In this document: piece by piece, positions 25,929 to 36,311 of the stretch
How the letters are laid out: each line of letters begins with the position of its first letter
How positions within the stretch are numbered: the stretch's first letter is position 1
Assembly: GCF_000421565.1 (NCBI RefSeq)
Contig: NZ_ATXG01000006.1
Location: 124,001 to 188,000 of the forward strand
Reading direction: 5' to 3'
Source: Agromyces subbeticus DSM 16689
GTDB taxonomy: Bacteria > Actinomycetota > Actinomycetes > Actinomycetales > Microbacteriaceae
Length of the DNA stretch: 64,000 bases
Translations under genes and position numbers: made by a program
Notes under the pieces: model-generated
What the model was told of the DNA's origin: nothing
The model's database searches: none
The model's input: the letters and a program-made list of their open reading frames with translations, nothing else

Positions 25929-27473
25929 ATGTCACAGGACACCAGCACGCGCGGCGCCGACCACGCCGACGAACCACAGAACACCCCGTCGACCGATACT
26001 TTCGCGGTCGCGAGCATTCCGAACCCGCTGCCGACCGGCGCGACGACGACCGTCGACGCCGAGCCCAAGAACGCGTTCGACCGATTCTTCGAGATCACCC
26101 GCCGCGGTTCCACCGTCGCGCGAGAGATTCGCGGCGGCATCGTCACCTTCGTCACGATGGCGTACATCGTGATCCTCAACCCGCTCATCCTCGGGGGCAC
26201 CGACGACGTCGCGGGCAACGCACTCGATGCCGCGCAGATCGGTGCCGCGACGGGACTCACCGCCGGCCTCATGACCATTCTGTTCGGCCTGTTCGCCCGC
26301 CTGCCCTTCGCGCTCGCCGCGGGCCTCGGCATCAACTCCTTCCTGGCAGTCTCGGTCGTCGGGCAGGTGACCTGGCCGGAGGCGATGGGTCTCGTCGTGA
26401 TCAACGGCATCATCATCGTGCTGCTCGGAGCCACCGGCGCCCGCACCGCGATCTTCAAGGCCGTGCCGCAGGCGCTGAAGGCGGCGATCACGGTCGGCAT
26501 CGGCCTGTTCATCGCGTTCATCGGCTTCGTCGACTCGGGCTTCGTCAACCGCACCCCTGGCGGCCCGCCCGTGCAGCTCGGCGATTCGGGATCGATCACC
26601 TCGGTGCCGACGCTCGTGTTCCTCATCACCCTCGTGGTCATCGGCGTGCTCGTGGCGCGGCGCGTGCCCGGCGGCATCCTCATCGGCATCGTGACCGGCA
26701 CGATCATCGCCATCATCGCCCAGTCGATCCTGAAGCTCGGCCCGAGCTTCGAAGACGCGGGCGGCTGGCACATGACGATCCCCGAGCTTCCGAGTTCGCT
26801 CGTGACGATTCCCGACTTCGGCCTCATCGGCCAGTTCGACCTGTTCGGCGCCTTCGGCCGCATCGGCGCGCTGTCGGCGACGATGCTCGTGTTCACCCTC
26901 GTGTTCTCCAACTTCTTCGACGCGATGGGCACGATGACCGGGCTCGCGAAGAACGCGGGGCTCGCCCACAAGGACGGCACCTTCCCGCGCCTGCGTGCCG
27001 CGTTCATCGTCGAGGGCGCCGGCGCCATCGCGGGTGGCGCGACCTCGACCTCGTCGAACACGGTCTACGTCGACAGCGCCTCCGGCATCGGCGAAGGGGC
27101 CCGCACGGGTCTCGCCGCGATCGTCGTCGGCGTGCTGTTCCTCGTTTCGATGTTCCTGACGCCGCTCACGCTCGTGGTGCCGATCGAGGTCGGCTCCGCA
27201 GCGCTCGTGGTGGTCGGTGCGATGATGATGGCGCAGATCCGCGAGATCAAGTTCAGCAATTTCGCGATCGCGTTGCCGGCCTTCCTCACGATCGTGACGA
27301 TGCCGCTGACCTACTCGATCGCGAACGGCATCGGCGTCGGCTTCATCTCGTGGGCGCTCGTGAACGCCCTCTCGGGCCGTGCGCACAAGGTGCACTGGCT
27401 CTTGTGGGTGGTCGCCGCGGGCTTCGCACTGTACTTCGTGCGCGGGCCGATCGAGCTCGCGCTCGCGGGCTAG
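25929..27473 (+). CDS. NCS2 purine permease (AzgA/guanine-hypoxanthine type)
   Basis: 514 residues. After a 50-residue polar N-terminus comes REIRGGIVTFVTMAYIVILN, the AzgA-like hallmark, then about 12-14 membrane segments with AAGLGINSF and FSNFFDAMGTMTG motifs and GGATSTSSNTVYVDSASGI. These residues define the adenine/guanine/hypoxanthine branch rather than the xanthine/urate branch of NCS2. It imports purine bases by proton symport, feeding guaD and xanthine dehydrogenase. A strong terminator follows it. Confidence 0.9.
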   Translation: MSQDTSTRGADHADEPQNTPSTDTFAVASIPNPLPTGATTTVDAEPKNAFDRFFEITRRGSTVAREIRGGIVTFVTMAYIVILNPLILGGTDDVAGNALDAAQIGAATGLTAGLMTILFGLFARLPFALAAGLGINSFLAVSVVGQVTWPEAMGLVVINGIIIVLLGATGARTAIFKAVPQALKAAITVGIGLFIAFIGFVDSGFVNRTPGGPPVQLGDSGSITSVPTLVFLITLVVIGVLVARRVPGGILIGIVTGTIIAIIAQSILKLGPSFEDAGGWHMTIPELPSSLVTIPDFGLIGQFDLFGAFGRIGALSATMLVFTLVFSNFFDAMGTMTGLAKNAGLAHKDGTFPRLRAAFIVEGAGAIAGGATSTSSNTVYVDSASGIGEGARTGLAAIVVGVLFLVSMFLTPLTLVVPIEVGSAALVVVGAMMMAQIREIKFSNFAIALPAFLTIVTMPLTYSIANGIGVGFISWALVNALSGRAHKVHWLLWVVAAGFALYFVRGPIELALAG

Positions 27474-27500
27474 GGTCGCAGACGCCCCGCACGCATCGCG

Positions 27501-27540
27501 CCTGCCCCGGTGCGCACCGCTTGGTGCGCACCGGGGCAGG
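27501..27540. terminator. Strong hairpin terminator after the purine permease
   Basis: Perfect 18-bp stem (27501-27518 with 27523-27540) capped by a GCTT loop, beginning CCTGCCCCGG. There is no real T-run after it, but the position 27 bases after the stop codon fits a transcription end or mRNA 3' stabiliser. Confidence 0.75.
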
Positions 27541-27575
27541 CTGTTGCGCGTGACCGGGCCAGGCCGCGTTCACGG

Positions 27576-27606
27576 CGCGGTTCAGAGAAGACGCGGTTCA
27601 GAGAAG
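27576..27606 (+). repeat. Tandem 16-base duplication before the MFS gene
   Basis: CGCGGTTCAGAGAAG occurs at 27576-27590 and again at 27592-27606, separated by one A. The second copy runs into the GAGAGGAAGG ribosome binding site of the next gene. It could be a regulator-binding direct repeat or simply a local duplication. Confidence 0.6.
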
Positions 27607-27618
27607 AGAGGAAGGCGC

Positions 27619-28872
27619 GTGCCGAAGACGACTCCATCGACGACGGATGCCTCGGACGGCGAGCGCCGTCGCGCTCACGGCCGACGAGGCGACGACGCGC
27701 GATCGGTCTGGCGATCGCCCGGCATGCCGGCGCTGCTCGCGACGACCGCGCTCGGGTTCGCGGGCTACGCCGTGCTCTTGCCGGTCGCGCCGCTCTGGGC
27801 GGTCGAGGGCGGGGTCGATGCCGCTGGCGCGGGCCTCGTCACGGGCATCTTCATGTTCTGCACCGTTCTCGGACAACTGTTCGTTCCGGCGGCCCTGCAC
27901 CGGTTCGGCTGGGGCGCCGTGCTCGTCGTGGGCCTCACCCTGCTCGGGGCGCCCTCCCTCCTGCACCTCGTCTCGGCCGAGCTGCTGCCGGTGCTCGCGA
28001 TCGCCGCCGTTCGCGGTGCCGGGTTCGCGGTGCTGACGGTGGCGGGCTCGAGCGCCGTCGCCGAGCTCGTCGAGCCCGCCCGCCGAGGTCGTGCGATCGG
28101 CGCGTTCGGGCTCGCCATCGCCGGCCCGCAGCTCGTGCTGCTGCCCATGGCGCCGTTGGTCGCCGAGATCGTCGGGTACTGGGCGGTCTTCCTCGCCGGC
28201 GCGCTGCCGCTCATCGCGATCATCCCGGCGGTGCGCCTCGCCCGGCACCTGCACGCCTCGCATCACGACCCCGGCGCGCCAGAGCATGCAGCCGCAGCCA
28301 ACCGGTTCGGCGCGCTGCGCGCGCTCGCACCTCCCGTCGGCGTGCTTCTCGGGGTCACCCTCGCGGGCGGCGCCCTGCTCACCTTCGTGCCGCAGCTGGT
28401 CGACGGCGCTGCTGTCATGGCCGCGCTCGTGTTCGTCACCGCGACGGCCGCCGCCGCCCGCTGGCTCGTCGGCGGGCTGGCCGACCGGGTGGGAACGCAT
28501 CGCCTGCTCTGGCCGTTCGTGCTGGCGACCGTGGCGGGCCTGCTGCTCGTCGCCTGGTCGGTCTCGCCCGGAGCACCGACGACACCGCTGCTGCTCGCCG
28601 GAGCTGCGCTCGTCGGGCTGAGCTACGGGGCCTTGCAGAACCTCACGCTCGGTGAGGCGTTCGCCGTGGTGCCGCGACGCGACTCCGTCTTCGCGAGCAC
28701 CGTGTGGAACATCGGCTTCGACACCGGCACGGGCATCGGCGCCGTGGTCGTCGGCGCGCTCGCGGCCGGGCTCTCGTTCCAGGTGGCGTTCATCGCGGCT
28801 GCGGCGATCGTGCTCGTGACCGTGCCGCTCGCCCTCATGCGCCGCCCGGCGCGGCCTGCGACTCCTCGATGA
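27619..28872 (+). CDS. MFS transporter
   Basis: 417 residues from a GTG preceded by GAGAGGAAGG. A charged 40-residue N-terminus is followed by about 12 membrane segments; PLWAVEGGVDAAGAGLVTGIF and WLVGGLADRVGTHRLLWP are MFS-type loops. The substrate is unknown; its place between the purine permease and xdhC suggests a purine-related metabolite or an exporter, but it may be unrelated. Its last 38 bases overlap the 3' end of the convergent xdhC gene. Confidence 0.8.
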   Translation: MPKTTPSTTDASDGERRRAHGRRGDDARSVWRSPGMPALLATTALGFAGYAVLLPVAPLWAVEGGVDAAGAGLVTGIFMFCTVLGQLFVPAALHRFGWGAVLVVGLTLLGAPSLLHLVSAELLPVLAIAAVRGAGFAVLTVAGSSAVAELVEPARRGRAIGAFGLAIAGPQLVLLPMAPLVAEIVGYWAVFLAGALPLIAIIPAVRLARHLHASHHDPGAPEHAAAANRFGALRALAPPVGVLLGVTLAGGALLTFVPQLVDGAAVMAALVFVTATAAAARWLVGGLADRVGTHRLLWPFVLATVAGLLLVAWSVSPGAPTTPLLLAGAALVGLSYGALQNLTLGEAFAVVPRRDSVFASTVWNIGFDTGTGIGAVVVGALAAGLSFQVAFIAAAAIVLVTVPLALMRRPARPATPR

Positions 28873-29671
28873 GATGCAGGATTCGCGCCGCGACGCTCAC
28901 CGCGATCGTGGCAGGGGCCTTGCCGGCCACCTCCGGCACGCCGATCGGTGTCGTCACCCGCGCGAGGTCGTGCTCGTCGTGCCCCAGCTCGGTGAGCTTC
29001 ACCTGAAACCGCGCCCACTTCGAACGTGAGCCGATGAGCCCGATCGAGCCGAGGTCGTCGCGGCGCAGCGCCGAGTCGGTGACGGCCAGGTCTTCGACGT
29101 GATCGTGCGTCATGATGAGCACGTGCGCCCCGGGCGGGAGCGCCGCGAGGCCGGCCTCGGGCACGGGCTCGTGGTGCACGTGCACCTCCGCGACGGCATC
29201 GGCGAGCACACCTGACCCACCGGGCGTGCCGATGCGTTCGGGCGCGAGCATCTCGGCGCGCGAATCGACGAGGTGAAGCGCGATCTCCTGACGGGCGAGG
29301 ATGCGGGCCAATTCGAGCCCGACATGGCCCAGGCCGAAGATCGCGACCGACGGAACGACCCGGACCGGTTCGAGCATGAGGGTGACCTCTCCTCCGCAGC
29401 ACTGCACGCCGTATTCGGTCGTGGCTTTGTCGCTGAGCTTCAGGGTGAGCAGTTCGGGCTCGGCCGAGCCGCTTGCGAGCAGTTCGCGGGCACGCGTGAT
29501 GGCCGTCGCCTCGAGGTTGCCGCCGCCGACCGTGCCGAAGACCCGGTCGGGGGCGACCACCATCTTGGCCCCGCCGTTGCGCGGAGCGTGCCCCCGCACG
29601 ATCGCGAGCGTGACGATGACCGCCGGCGTGCGCTCCTCGCGAAGCCGTCGCAGTTCGTCGAGCCAGTCCAT
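28835..29671 (-). CDS. xdhC: Xanthine dehydrogenase accessory protein XdhC
   Basis: 278 residues. The N-terminal XdhC/CoxI domain has VTLAIVRGHAPRNGGAKMVV and GTVGGGNLEATAI; the cysteine pair YGVQCCGGEV implicated in Moco sulfuration follows; the C-terminal Rossmann part starts VAIFGLGHVGLELARIL. XdhC binds Moco, helps its sulfuration and inserts it into XDH. It is the last gene of xdhABC, 15 bases after xdhB. Confidence 0.93.
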   Translation of the reverse strand: MDWLDELRRLREERTPAVIVTLAIVRGHAPRNGGAKMVVAPDRVFGTVGGGNLEATAITRARELLASGSAEPELLTLKLSDKATTEYGVQCCGGEVTLMLEPVRVVPSVAIFGLGHVGLELARILARQEIALHLVDSRAEMLAPERIGTPGGSGVLADAVAEVHVHHEPVPEAGLAALPPGAHVLIMTHDHVEDLAVTDSALRRDDLGSIGLIGSRSKWARFQVKLTELGHDEHDLARVTTPIGVPEVAGKAPATIAVSVAARILHLIEESQAAPGGA

Positions 29672-29686
29672 CGGGCGGGGCCCCGC

Positions 29687-32124
29687 TCAGACCTCGGTCG
29701 AGGCGAGTGCGGGCACGTCGGCACCGACCGGCGAGCGGCCGGCCGCGACATCCGCCGTGTTGCGGTTCAAGGTGGCCTCGGATGCCGCGGCCGATGCCGA
29801 CCCCGCCGTTCGCGCCGCCTCGATCGCCCAGAAGACCGCCTCGGGTGTCGCCGGAGATCCGAGCTCGACGCTGTGGCCGACGGGTGCGAACGCGCCGACC
29901 GCCTCGCGGATCGCCTCGCGCGCGCTGAACGCGAGCATGAAGGGCGGCTCGCCCACGGCCTTCGAGCCATAGACGGCGCCGTCTTCGCGGGCGTTCTCGA
30001 AGAGGCGCACGTTGAACTCCTCGGGCATCTCGGAGAAGCTCGGCAGCTTGTAGGTGCTCGCCGACTGCGTCTGCAGCCTGCCCCGGTGCGGCCCGTCGGA
30101 CTCGTCCCAGCGAAGCTCCTCGAGGGTGAGCCAGCCGACGCCCTGCACGTAGGCGCCCTCGATCTGCCCGATGTCGAGCATGGGCGACAGCGAGTCGCCG
30201 ACGTCATGCACGATGTCGACGCGGCGCACCCGGTAGGCCCCGGTTAAACCGTCGACCTCGACCTCGCTGGCAGCGCACCCGTAGGCGAAGTACTTGAAGG
30301 GCGAGCCCTGCATCAGGTCGGGGTTCCAGTGCAGGCCCTCGGTGCGGTAGTAGCCCGCGGCCCAGAGCTGCACTCGCTGGAGGTACGACGCGTTGGCCAC
30401 CTCGGCGAAGGTCAGGCGCTGGTCGAACTTGCCGAGGCCGGTGATGAACCCGCCCTCGAAGCGCACGTCGCGCTCGTCGACGCCGAGCAGCCGGCCGGCG
30501 ACCTTCGCCATGCGGTCGCGAATCTGCTCGCAGGCGTTCTTCACGGCGCCGCCGTTGAGGTCGGCGCCCGAAGAGGCTGCAGTCGCCGAGGTGTTCGGCA
30601 CCTTGTCGGTGCGCGTCGGCGCGAGCCGCACCTGGTCGAGTCGCAGGCCGAGCGCCGTCGCCGCGACCTGCAGCATCTTGGTGTGCAGGCCCTGGCCCAT
30701 CTCGGTGCCGCCGTGATTGATCAGCACCGAGCCGTCTTTGTAGACGTGCACGAGTGCGCCCGCCTGGTTGAAGGCCGCGAAGTTGAACGAGATTCCGAAC
30801 TTGACCGGCGTGATCGAGAGCCCGCGCTTTGTGTCGGGGTTCGCCGCGTTGAACGCGGCGATCTCTGCTCGCCGTGCCGCGAAGTCGCTCTCGTCGACGA
30901 GTTGGCCCCAGATGGCCTCGAGGCGGCCGGCGTCTTTCACGAGCTGCCCGTAGGGCGTGCTCTGGCCGGGGCGATAGAAGTTCTTGCGCCGGATCTCGGC
31001 CGGGTCGATGCCGAGCACGGGAGCGACCCGGCCGAGGATGTCTTCGATGAGGAAGACACCCTGTGGCCCACCGAAGCCGCGGAACGCGGTCTGCGAGGTC
31101 TTGTTCGTCTTCGCGATGCGGCCCTGGGCGTGCACGTTCGGAATCCAGTAGGCGTTGTCGATGTGGCAGAGCGCGCGACCGAGCACGGGCTCGGAGAGGT
31201 CGAGGCTCCAGCCGCCGTCGGCCGTGAGGGTCGCCTCGAGGGCCTGGATCAGGCCGTCGTCGCCGAACCCCGCCTTCCAGCTGATGTGGAACGGGTGGCG
31301 CTTGCCGGTCATCGTGATGTCTTGCGTGCGGTTCAGGCGCAGGCGCACCGGCCGGCCCGTGAGCTTCGCGCCGAGCGCCGCGATCGCGGCGAAGCCGTGC
31401 GGCTGCATCTCTTTGCCGCCGAAGGCGCCGCCCATGCGCAGCGACTGCACGGTGACCTGGCTCGACGAGATTCCGAGCACGTGCGCGATGATCTCCTGCG
31501 TCTCAGACGGATGCTGCGTCGAGCACTGCACGAAGTACTGCCCCTCGGAGTCGAGGATCGCGAGTGAGGCGTGGGTCTCGAGGTAGAAGTGCTCCTGCCC
31601 GCCGAACTCGGTGACGCCCTCGAAGACACGTGGGGCACTCACCATCGCGGCTGCGGCATCGCCTCGGGCGACGGTGCGAGCGATGCCCTGATAGGACTCG
31701 GCGGCGATCGCCTCGCGCACCGTGATGCAGGAGGGGAGCGGTTCGTAGGCGACCTGTACCGCTTCGGCACCGAGTCGCGCGGCCTCTTGCGTCTCGCCGA
31801 GCACCCAGACCAGGGCGTGGCCGTAGAACATCGCCTCGCTCGGGAAGAGCGGCTCGTCGTGCTTGATGCCGGCGTCGTTGATGCCGGGCACGTCGTCGGC
31901 GGTGAGCACGCGCACGACACCGGAAACCTCGTAGGCGGGGGCGACGTCGACGGTGACGCGGGCGTGGGCGTTCGTGGACTGCACCGGCCACGCGGTGAGC
32001 ACGCCTGCCGTCTGCGCGGCGAGGTCGTCGGTGTACATCGCCGCACCGGTCACGTGCAGTGCTGCACTCTCGTGCGGGGCGCGCAGGCCGACGACGGGGT
32101 TCGCGGGGCGATCGGCGAGGCTGC

Positions 32125-32128
<4 letters not shown>
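29687..32128 (-). CDS. xdhB: Xanthine dehydrogenase molybdopterin-binding subunit XdhB
   Basis: 813 residues. Moco-binding and active-site motifs are present in order: CSTQHPSETQEII, RMGGAFGGKEMQPHGFAA, AFRGFGGPQGVF, HGGTEMGQGLHTKMLQVAA and the catalytic glutamate in AVGEPPFMLAFSAREA. Start at 32128 overlaps the xdhA stop by 4 bases. It oxidises hypoxanthine and xanthine to urate at the Mo centre. The last 45 residues are an Ala/Ser-rich tail not usual for the family. This is the only Mo enzyme in the window and the probable client of the neighbouring Moco genes. Confidence 0.95.
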
Positions 32129-33576
<1,448 letters not shown>

Positions 33577-33708
33577 GGGATCTCCTCGGTTCGGCGCCCG
33601 CATGGGCGCCATGGCACCGGGACCCCGATGGCCCCACCTCGCGCCGTGTCCACCCGTGGTAGACACCTCGATACTAGCGCGCCGCGACCGAAAATATCGA
33701 CAAATTCG

Positions 33709-33733
33709 GAATCAGGATTCCACAGAGTGGATA
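33709..33733. promoter_or_regulatory. Composite IclR-type operator before xdhA
   Basis: TTCCACAGAGTGGAT (33719-33733) fits the shared 15-bp motif and abuts GGAATCAGGATTCC (33709-33722). On the minus strand it has the same spacing of TCC/GGAAT/ATTCC elements as the guaD site. It lies 130 bases upstream of xdhA and 10 bases past the end of iclR. I could not place a convincing -35/-10 pair beside it. Confidence 0.65.
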
Positions 33734-33743
33734 TTACGAGGAT

Positions 33744-34499
33744 TCAAGCGGCGGCCGTGACTGTCGCGATCTCCTGCACAACCTCGCGCAGCACGGGAAT
33801 CGCACGATCGGCGAAGCTCTCGTCGACGCGGGCGACCGGGCCCGAGACCGAGACGGCCGTCGGCACCGGTGCTCCGGGAACGGTCATCGCGTAGCAGCGC
33901 ACACCGATCTCCTGCTCGCCGTCGTCGATGGCGTACCCGCGGGCGCGGGTCTCGCGCAGGTCGTCGAGCAGTGCGTCGAGCGAGTCGATCGAGTGCTCCG
34001 TCGACTTCGGCATGCCGGTGCGCGCGATGATGTCGCGCACCGTGGCATCGTCGAGCTGGGCGAGGATCGCCTTGCCCACCCCGGTGCTGTGCAGGTGCGA
34101 TCTCCGGCCGACCTCGGTGAACATGCGCATCGCGTGCGGCGACGGCGCCTGCGAGACGTAGATGACCTGGTCGCCGTCGAGCGTCGCGAGGTTGGCGGTC
34201 TCGCCGAGGCGTTCGACGAGATCTTTGAGCTGCGGCTTGGCCAGCTGGCCGAACTGCCGGTTCGCGACTTCGCCCAGGCGCACCAGGCGCGGGCCGAGCG
34301 CGTAGCGCCGGTTCGCGAGCTGGCGCGCGTAGCCGAGCGCGACGAGCGTGCGCAGCAAGCGGTGGATGGTCGGCAGCGGCAGGTCGGCCATCGTCGAGAG
34401 TTCGCTCAGCGTGACGTCGCCCCCGGCGTCGGCGATGAGCTCGAGCAGGTCGAAGACCCGGGCAACGGATTTGACGCCTTCGGGTGGGCTGTCCGACAT
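33744..34499 (-). CDS. IclR-family regulator of purine/allantoin catabolism (AllR-like)
   Basis: 251 residues. N-terminal winged HTH: SVARVFDLLELIADAGGDVT, LSELSTMADLPLPTIHRLLR; the rest is the IclR effector domain (AHAMRMF-like segment PSPHAMRMFTEVGRRSHLHS, TGVGKAILA, ARGYAIDDGEQEIGVRC). In E. coli and Streptomyces, relatives (AllR) respond to glyoxylate or allantoate. It sits between xdhABC and aceB, and a 15-bp motif occurs before its own gene and five other purine/glyoxylate promoters, so it is the likely master regulator. Effector identity is inference. Confidence 0.88.
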   Translation of the reverse strand: MSDSPPEGVKSVARVFDLLELIADAGGDVTLSELSTMADLPLPTIHRLLRTLVALGYARQLANRRYALGPRLVRLGEVANRQFGQLAKPQLKDLVERLGETANLATLDGDQVIYVSQAPSPHAMRMFTEVGRRSHLHSTGVGKAILAQLDDATVRDIIARTGMPKSTEHSIDSLDALLDDLRETRARGYAIDDGEQEIGVRCYAMTVPGAPVPTAVSVSGPVARVDESFADRAIPVLREVVQEIATVTAAA

Positions 34500-34541
34500 G
34501 CCGCGGTACTCCAGTCGATTCGATCGCGATCGGCAGGGGAA

Positions 34542-34556
34542 ATCCGCATCGCGGAA
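34542..34556. promoter_or_regulatory. IclR-type operator before its own gene
   Basis: ATCCGCATCGCGGAA is the most symmetric copy of the shared motif (6 of 7 arm positions pair: ATCCGCA against TTCCGCG gives two mismatches at the ends of the arm). It lies 43 bases upstream of the iclR start and 19 bases beyond a possible minus-strand -10 (TATCTT, 34581-34576), the same distance seen at hyi and uraD. It suggests autoregulation. Confidence 0.6.
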
Positions 34557-34650
34557 ACCCTGCAGGGTTGCAGCCAAGATACCGCACGGGCCGAAGCGGC
34601 ACGCTTGAATCGGCGCCGCTGACTTGAGTTTCCAGAATGTAGATATTAAC

Positions 34651-34665
34651 ATCCACAATACGAAA
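34651..34665. promoter_or_regulatory. IclR-type operator before aceB
   Basis: ATCCACAATACGAAA, 12 of 15 bases identical to the uraD site. A possible promoter TTGAGT (34624-34629), 17 bases, TAACAT (34647-34652) would overlap it, so binding should block transcription. It lies 45 bases before the aceB start in an AT-rich patch that stands out from the surroundings. Confidence 0.6.
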
Positions 34666-34709
34666 ACATTTTGATTGACGAACGGCTCGTCGCAGGAAAG
34701 AGTGGCACC

Positions 34710-36308
34710 ATGACCATCGAGATCAGCCGGGCGGCAAGCGCCGACGGCGCCGACGAGATCCTCACAGCAGAGGCGCTCGCGTTCGTCGAGCAACTGCACC
34801 ATCGCTTCGATGCGCGTCGGCTCGAGCTGCTCGCCGAGCGGCAGGCCAAGCGCGAACGCATCGCGGCCGGCGGCACGCTCGACTTCCTCCCCGAGACCCG
34901 CGAGATCCGCGAGGGCGACTGGCGCGTGGCATCCGCCCCCGACGCCCTGCTTGACCGACGTGTCGAGATGACCGGCCCGGCCGCTCCGGCCAAGATGGCG
35001 ATCAATGCCCTGAACTCCGAGGCCAGGGTCTGGCTTGCCGACCTCGAAGACGCCTCGAGCCCGCACTGGCACAACGTCGTCGGCGGCGTGAAGAACCTGC
35101 GCGACGCCGCGCTCGGCACCCTCGCCTACACGTCGCCCGCAGGCAAGCCCTATGCCCTGCGCACCGACGTGCGCCGCCCCACGGTGGTGACCCGGCCGCG
35201 CGGCTGGCACCTGCCCGAGCGGCACGTGCTCATCGACGGCGCGCCGGGCTCGGGCTCGCTCGTCGACTTCGGCCTGCACTTCTTCCACACGGCGCAGCTG
35301 CTGATCGACAACGGCCACGGTCCCTACTACTACCTGCCGAAGCTCGAGAGCCACCTCGAGGCCCGCCTCTGGAACGACGTGTTCGTCTTCGCGCAGCAGT
35401 CGCTGGGCATTCAGCAGGGCACGGTGCGGGCGACGGTGCTGATCGAGACGATTCCGGCCGCGTTCGAGATGGACGAGATCCTCTACGAACTGCGCGATCA
35501 TGCCTCGGGCCTCAACGCCGGGCGCTGGGACTACCTGTTCAGCCTGATCAAGGTCTTCCGCGATGCCGGGCCCGCCTTCGTGCTGCCCGATCGCGCCCAG
35601 GTCGCGATGACGGCCCCGTTCATGCGCGCCTACACCGAGCTGCTCGTGAAGACGTGTCATCGTCGCGGCGCCGCCGCGATGGGCGGCATGGCCGCCGTCG
35701 TGCCGAACCGCAACGACCTCGAGGTCACTCGAGCCGCGTTCGACAAGGTGCGCGCCGACAAGACCCGCGAGGCGAACGACGGCTTCGACGGCTCGTGGGT
35801 GGCCCACCCCGATCTCGTTCCCGTCTGCCGCGAGGTGTTCGACGCGGTGCTGGGCGAGCGCCCGAACCAGTTCGACCGCCAGCGACCCGAGGTCGAGGTG
35901 ACGGCGGCCGAACTGCTCGACGTCGCCTCGGCGCCGGGTGACGTCACCGAGGCGGGCCTGCACGCCAATCTCTACGTCGCAGTCGCCTACACCGCCGTCT
36001 GGCTCTCGGGCAACGGCGCCGTCGCGATCCACAACCTCATGGAGGATGCCGCCACGGCCGAGATCTCGCGGTCGCAAGTGTGGCAGCAGCTCAGGAACCA
36101 CGTCGTGTTCGCCGACACCGGCCGCGCGATCACGCCCGAGCTCGTGCGCACGGTGCTCGCCGAGGAAGTCGAACGGCTTCGCGGCGAGGTCGACCCCGAG
36201 CGCTTCGCCGCGTACTACGAACCGGCTGCCGCGCTCATCGCCGACATCTGCCTCTCCGAGGAGTACGTCGACTTCCTGACCCTCCCCGCCTACGAACTGC
36301 TGGACTGA
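34710..36308 (+). CDS. aceB: Malate synthase A
   Basis: 532 residues from ATG 34710, which has AGGAAAGAG upstream (a TTG at 34671 is possible but overlaps nothing useful and would add 13 residues). The family signature RDHASGLNAGRWDYLF is intact, with ETIPAAFEMDEILYEL before it and the LADLEDASSPHW Mg-site region earlier. It condenses glyoxylate with acetyl-CoA to malate. Here it takes glyoxylate from purine degradation into the TCA cycle; no isocitrate lyase is adjacent. Regulated by the IclR-type site upstream. Confidence 0.95.
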   Translation: MTIEISRAASADGADEILTAEALAFVEQLHHRFDARRLELLAERQAKRERIAAGGTLDFLPETREIREGDWRVASAPDALLDRRVEMTGPAAPAKMAINALNSEARVWLADLEDASSPHWHNVVGGVKNLRDAALGTLAYTSPAGKPYALRTDVRRPTVVTRPRGWHLPERHVLIDGAPGSGSLVDFGLHFFHTAQLLIDNGHGPYYYLPKLESHLEARLWNDVFVFAQQSLGIQQGTVRATVLIETIPAAFEMDEILYELRDHASGLNAGRWDYLFSLIKVFRDAGPAFVLPDRAQVAMTAPFMRAYTELLVKTCHRRGAAAMGGMAAVVPNRNDLEVTRAAFDKVRADKTREANDGFDGSWVAHPDLVPVCREVFDAVLGERPNQFDRQRPEVEVTAAELLDVASAPGDVTEAGLHANLYVAVAYTAVWLSGNGAVAIHNLMEDAATAEISRSQVWQQLRNHVVFADTGRAITPELVRTVLAEEVERLRGEVDPERFAAYYEPAAALIADICLSEEYVDFLTLPAYELLD

Positions 36309-36311
36309 ACG

